This document shows positions 6,984 to 9,335 of a stretch of DNA of 9,335 nt, in pieces. The notes beneath the pieces are model-generated. The model did not search any database and was not told the origin of the DNA. It saw only the letters and a list, made by a program, of their open reading frames with translations. Every line of letters begins with the position of its first letter. Within the stretch, counting starts at the first letter, position 1. Position numbers and translations under genes: made by a program. The stretch comes from Robiginitomaculum sp. (GTDB lineage: Bacteria > Pseudomonadota > Alphaproteobacteria > Caulobacterales > Maricaulaceae): assembly GCA_016765255.1 (NCBI GenBank), contig JAESQI010000268.1:1-9335 (forward strand), in the 5' to 3' direction.

Positions 6984-8114
6984 ATGCGGCGAACATTTAG
7001 GGTTGATAACGCGGATGATTTATCCAGTGCCACATGGGATGACCTTCATGGTTTGCGGGCAAATCAAGAAGCTTATAAAAGTGGTTTTCTTGACCCTGAC
7101 TTTGCCCGCCTTATTGCCAAAGTTCGTCGGGATGTCTCCATCACGTTTGCAGAGGATAAAAGCGGCCTATTAGCTTACTGGCCTATGCATATAGGCATGG
7201 GAAAATGGGCCCGAGCAGTCGGTTTCCCATTTGCCGACCAAAACGGCCCGATTGTACGGTCTGGAGAAACAATTGATATTCCAGAGTATTTACATTGCTC
7301 AAACATAGCAGGGTTTAAGACATCAGGGTTAATTCTTGAGGATCAAGCCCGTATAAGTCCAATTATAATAGAGCATACAAATGTGACGAATTTAGAGATG
7401 GGACTTGGCCCATTCATTGAAGAACAAACGAGCCTTTACCCTAAGTTTTTCAAAAAAATTGCGCGCTTGGGTCGAAAGCTAGAAAAAGAGCATTCTGAAG
7501 CCGTATTTACTTTTGACGATAAGTGCGGGGAAACATTTCACCAACTTATTGCAATGAAACGAGAACAATATGCCCGTACAAAATTGCATGATGTTCTTAG
7601 ACCAATTTGGGTAAATAAAATGCTAGACATGCTTAGACACGGCGAATGTGAAAATATCAACACCATATTATCTACACTTCGTGTTGATGGGAGGTTAGTC
7701 GCCGCAGAATTTAACATGCAAAGCGGCGATTTATTACATGGATGGCTCACGGCTTATAATCCAAAATTTAGTAAATATTCCCCAGGTCTGCTCTTAACTC
7801 AGCATATTATTAAAGCCATGCCGCAATATGGCTTTACTCTTTATGACTCGGGTTCTGGTAATTCTCATTATAAAAAATACTTTACCAATCAGCTCACCCC
7901 ATTAGGGAAAGGGCCTATCTTTGCCAAAACGAAAGTTATCAATCCAATTGGGATTATGGGAGCAAGTTGGTCATTTATAGAAGCGAATAGCCCGTCTAGC
8001 ATTGCCAATAATATGGGACGAATACGCAGGCGTTCTGATCAAATTATAGGAACGGAAACAATGTTTAAACAACGTGTTAGGGGCTTTTCAAAAGCAGCAT
8101 TGCCGTTTCTTTAA
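6984..8114 (+). CDS. GNAT-fold acyltransferase of the CelD/BcsL type
   Basis: Predicted cytoplasmic protein of 376 residues. The C-terminal half (~150-305) carries the pattern of the Acetyltransf_6 (CelD/BcsL-like) family: a basic helix (FFKKIARLGRKLEKEH, 155-170), the strand RVDGRLVAAEFNMQSGD (233-249), then HGWLTAYNPKFSKYSPGLLL (252-271) and YDSGSGNSHYKKYF (287-300), matching the family's usual YSPG.LL and F(D)LG.G...YK blocks. The N-terminal half (~35-140) looks like the paired degenerate GNAT domain of this family, also related to FemAB-type aminoacyl transferases. No signal peptide or membrane segments. Such proteins act in polysaccharide, lipid or peptide decoration; the acceptor here is unknown. 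The ATG at 6984 has only a weak upstream site (GTGAG, about 10 nt away). It is followed after 11 bp by an ATP-grasp gene, so the two are surely co-transcribed. Family call good, function open. Confidence 0.83.
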   Translation: MRRTFRVDNADDLSSATWDDLHGLRANQEAYKSGFLDPDFARLIAKVRRDVSITFAEDKSGLLAYWPMHIGMGKWARAVGFPFADQNGPIVRSGETIDIPEYLHCSNIAGFKTSGLILEDQARISPIIIEHTNVTNLEMGLGPFIEEQTSLYPKFFKKIARLGRKLEKEHSEAVFTFDDKCGETFHQLIAMKREQYARTKLHDVLRPIWVNKMLDMLRHGECENINTILSTLRVDGRLVAAEFNMQSGDLLHGWLTAYNPKFSKYSPGLLLTQHIIKAMPQYGFTLYDSGSGNSHYKKYFTNQLTPLGKGPIFAKTKVINPIGIMGASWSFIEANSPSSIANNMGRIRRRSDQIIGTETMFKQRVRGFSKAALPFL

Positions 8115-8125
8115 AAGGACATGAA

Positions 8126-9335
8126 ATGAGTAAGCATACAGTTTTAATTATTGGTGACGCGAGAATGGCATTTCCTGTTGTGCGCGCCCTCTCCAAGGCA
8201 GGTCATACGGTTCATGCGGGCGTGTCTATGTATAGCAATTATATGGAATGGTCGCGTTATGTTGATGCTTCATTTTACCATGCGCCGTTAGAGCCTGGTA
8301 ATGATGAGCCCTTCGAGCCTATTCGTGACTGGCTTTTGGCGCATCCCGAGATTGATTCTATTCAACCTGTCAATGAAGCCAGCATACGGTTTGTCACGCG
8401 ACATCGAGATTTTTTAGAAAGCCAAGCGAAAATTATTTTACCAAACCGTGACATCATTAAAACGGCGGTTGATAAAACCAATATGTTTGATCTGTGCACA
8501 CGCCTTAATGGCCCGATTGCGCAGTATAAAAAAATTACCAATATGGAAGAAACGCTTGCTGCCATAAAAGAAATAGGATTTCCATTTATCCTTAAACCTT
8601 CAATTGTTGATGCTTATATTTTTGACCGCAAAGCCCTTATTTTACAAAATGAAGAAGATTTTAAGGCGCAATTTCCACATTGGCCTAAAGTCCACCCCGA
8701 ACTCCTTATACAAAAATATTTAGAAGGCCCACGGCATAGTGTGATCTATTCTGCCAAAGAGGGGAAGCTTTTAGGAGCTGTCGAAATTTGCGCTGCCCGC
8801 ACCCATGAAAACGACGGAACTGGGTATACGACTTACGGTATTACCGTAAAACCCAACCCTATCATCAAAGCATCTGTTGAGGCCTTTGTAAAAGAGATGA
8901 ATTATTCATTTACAGGGTGCTTACAATACATTGTTGAACCAAATACTGGTGAAGTGACTTTCATGGAGATTAACCCCCGTGTGAGTTTGGCGCGCATTGC
9001 GGAATGTGCGGGCCTGACCCATAGTATATGGGGTTTAAAGATCGCCCATAATGAACCCGTAACGCCCCTAGACGATCCGTGGGCTCTAAATATTGGTGTC
9101 GAATATACGTGGACAAAGGGCGAATTGACAATGCTTGCCAGTCTTCTGAAAACTCGCAAAATCGGCATTAAGGAATTTTCAAAACGTTTGGTTCGTGCTG
9201 CCTGGGACGCATGTCGGTGCCACCACGCTATTTTTGATCCATTAGATCCACTGCCCGCAATCGGCGTATATGCCAACAAATTTATTGCACCTATTCGAGA
9301 AAAACGCAGACAGGAAAACACGAGCCATCACCATA
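8126..9335 (+). CDS. ATP-grasp ligase, 3' end beyond window
   Basis: The frame is open from ATG at 8126 to the right edge (403 codons, no stop), so the gene is cut by the window. The N-terminus MSKHTVLIIGDARMAFPVVRAL has the pre-ATP-grasp nucleotide-fold start, with further conserved segments IDSIQPVNEASI (76-87) and VDKTNMFDLC (115-124). The ATP-binding part includes FPFILKPS with K157, LLIQKYLEG (193-201), and the metal-binding end LQYIVEPNTG plus FMEINPR (E281, N283, R285), as in carbamoyl-phosphate-synthase-like ATP-grasp enzymes. Such enzymes activate a carboxylate with ATP and join it to an amine or thiol. An AAGGA at 8115-8119, overlapping the GNAT stop, lies 6 nt before this ATG; the ATG at 8121 stops after two codons. 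Close coupling to the acyltransferase implies a shared pathway. Substrates cannot be deduced. Confidence 0.88.
   Translation, partial: MSKHTVLIIGDARMAFPVVRALSKAGHTVHAGVSMYSNYMEWSRYVDASFYHAPLEPGNDEPFEPIRDWLLAHPEIDSIQPVNEASIRFVTRHRDFLESQAKIILPNRDIIKTAVDKTNMFDLCTRLNGPIAQYKKITNMEETLAAIKEIGFPFILKPSIVDAYIFDRKALILQNEEDFKAQFPHWPKVHPELLIQKYLEGPRHSVIYSAKEGKLLGAVEICAARTHENDGTGYTTYGITVKPNPIIKASVEAFVKEMNYSFTGCLQYIVEPNTGEVTFMEINPRVSLARIAECAGLTHSIWGLKIAHNEPVTPLDDPWALNIGVEYTWTKGELTMLASLLKTRKIGIKEFSKRLVRAAWDACRCHHAIFDPLDPLPAIGVYANKFIAPIREKRRQENTSHHH

Noticed and set aside
8902..9321. 139-residue open frame on the minus strand
   Set aside because: Antisense to the ATP-grasp gene, which has clear conserved motifs; no recognisable features of its own.

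Overview
The window looks like a piece of chromosome from a Gram-negative proteobacterium of moderate GC content, possibly an alphaproteobacterium. The Gram-negative call rests on the Tat-exported flavoprotein and the kinds of protein families present. The alphaproteobacterial guess is an inference from overall protein character, not from a marker gene. No RNA genes, CRISPR arrays, phage genes or complete mobile elements were seen.

Layout. Positions 1-341 hold no intact gene, only a decayed fragment of an IS5-family transposase (about 160-315) next to a 12-bp tandem repeat. From 6683 down to 342, three genes run on the minus strand with short gaps (64 and 44 bp) and no obvious terminator between them, so they probably form one operon. 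In transcription order they are: a 1003-residue three-domain protein (aminoglycoside-phosphotransferase-like kinase, M23-like metallopeptidase fold, class-III PLP enzyme of the ethanolamine-phosphate/phosphohydroxylysine phospho-lyase type); a 457-residue sodium-coupled transporter of the NSS/SNF family; and a 615-residue Tat-exported FAD amine dehydrogenase resembling spermidine dehydrogenase. A 300-bp divergent intergenic region (6684-6983) carries two dyads and an 18-bp direct repeat. On the plus strand follow a CelD/BcsL-type GNAT acyltransferase (6984-8114) and, 11 bp later, an ATP-grasp enzyme (from 8126) that runs off the right edge.

How the genes may work together. The minus operon reads as an amine-scavenging module: an exported flavoprotein that oxidises a polyamine-like compound, an Na+-driven importer for a small amine or amino acid, and a cytoplasmic kinase plus phospho-lyase that would phosphorylate an amino alcohol and then eliminate ammonia and phosphate to give an aldehyde. 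The substrate is not determined by the sequence. The plus-strand pair looks like a separate two-gene biosynthetic unit, perhaps joining amino or acyl groups to a small molecule or envelope component; its product is unknown.
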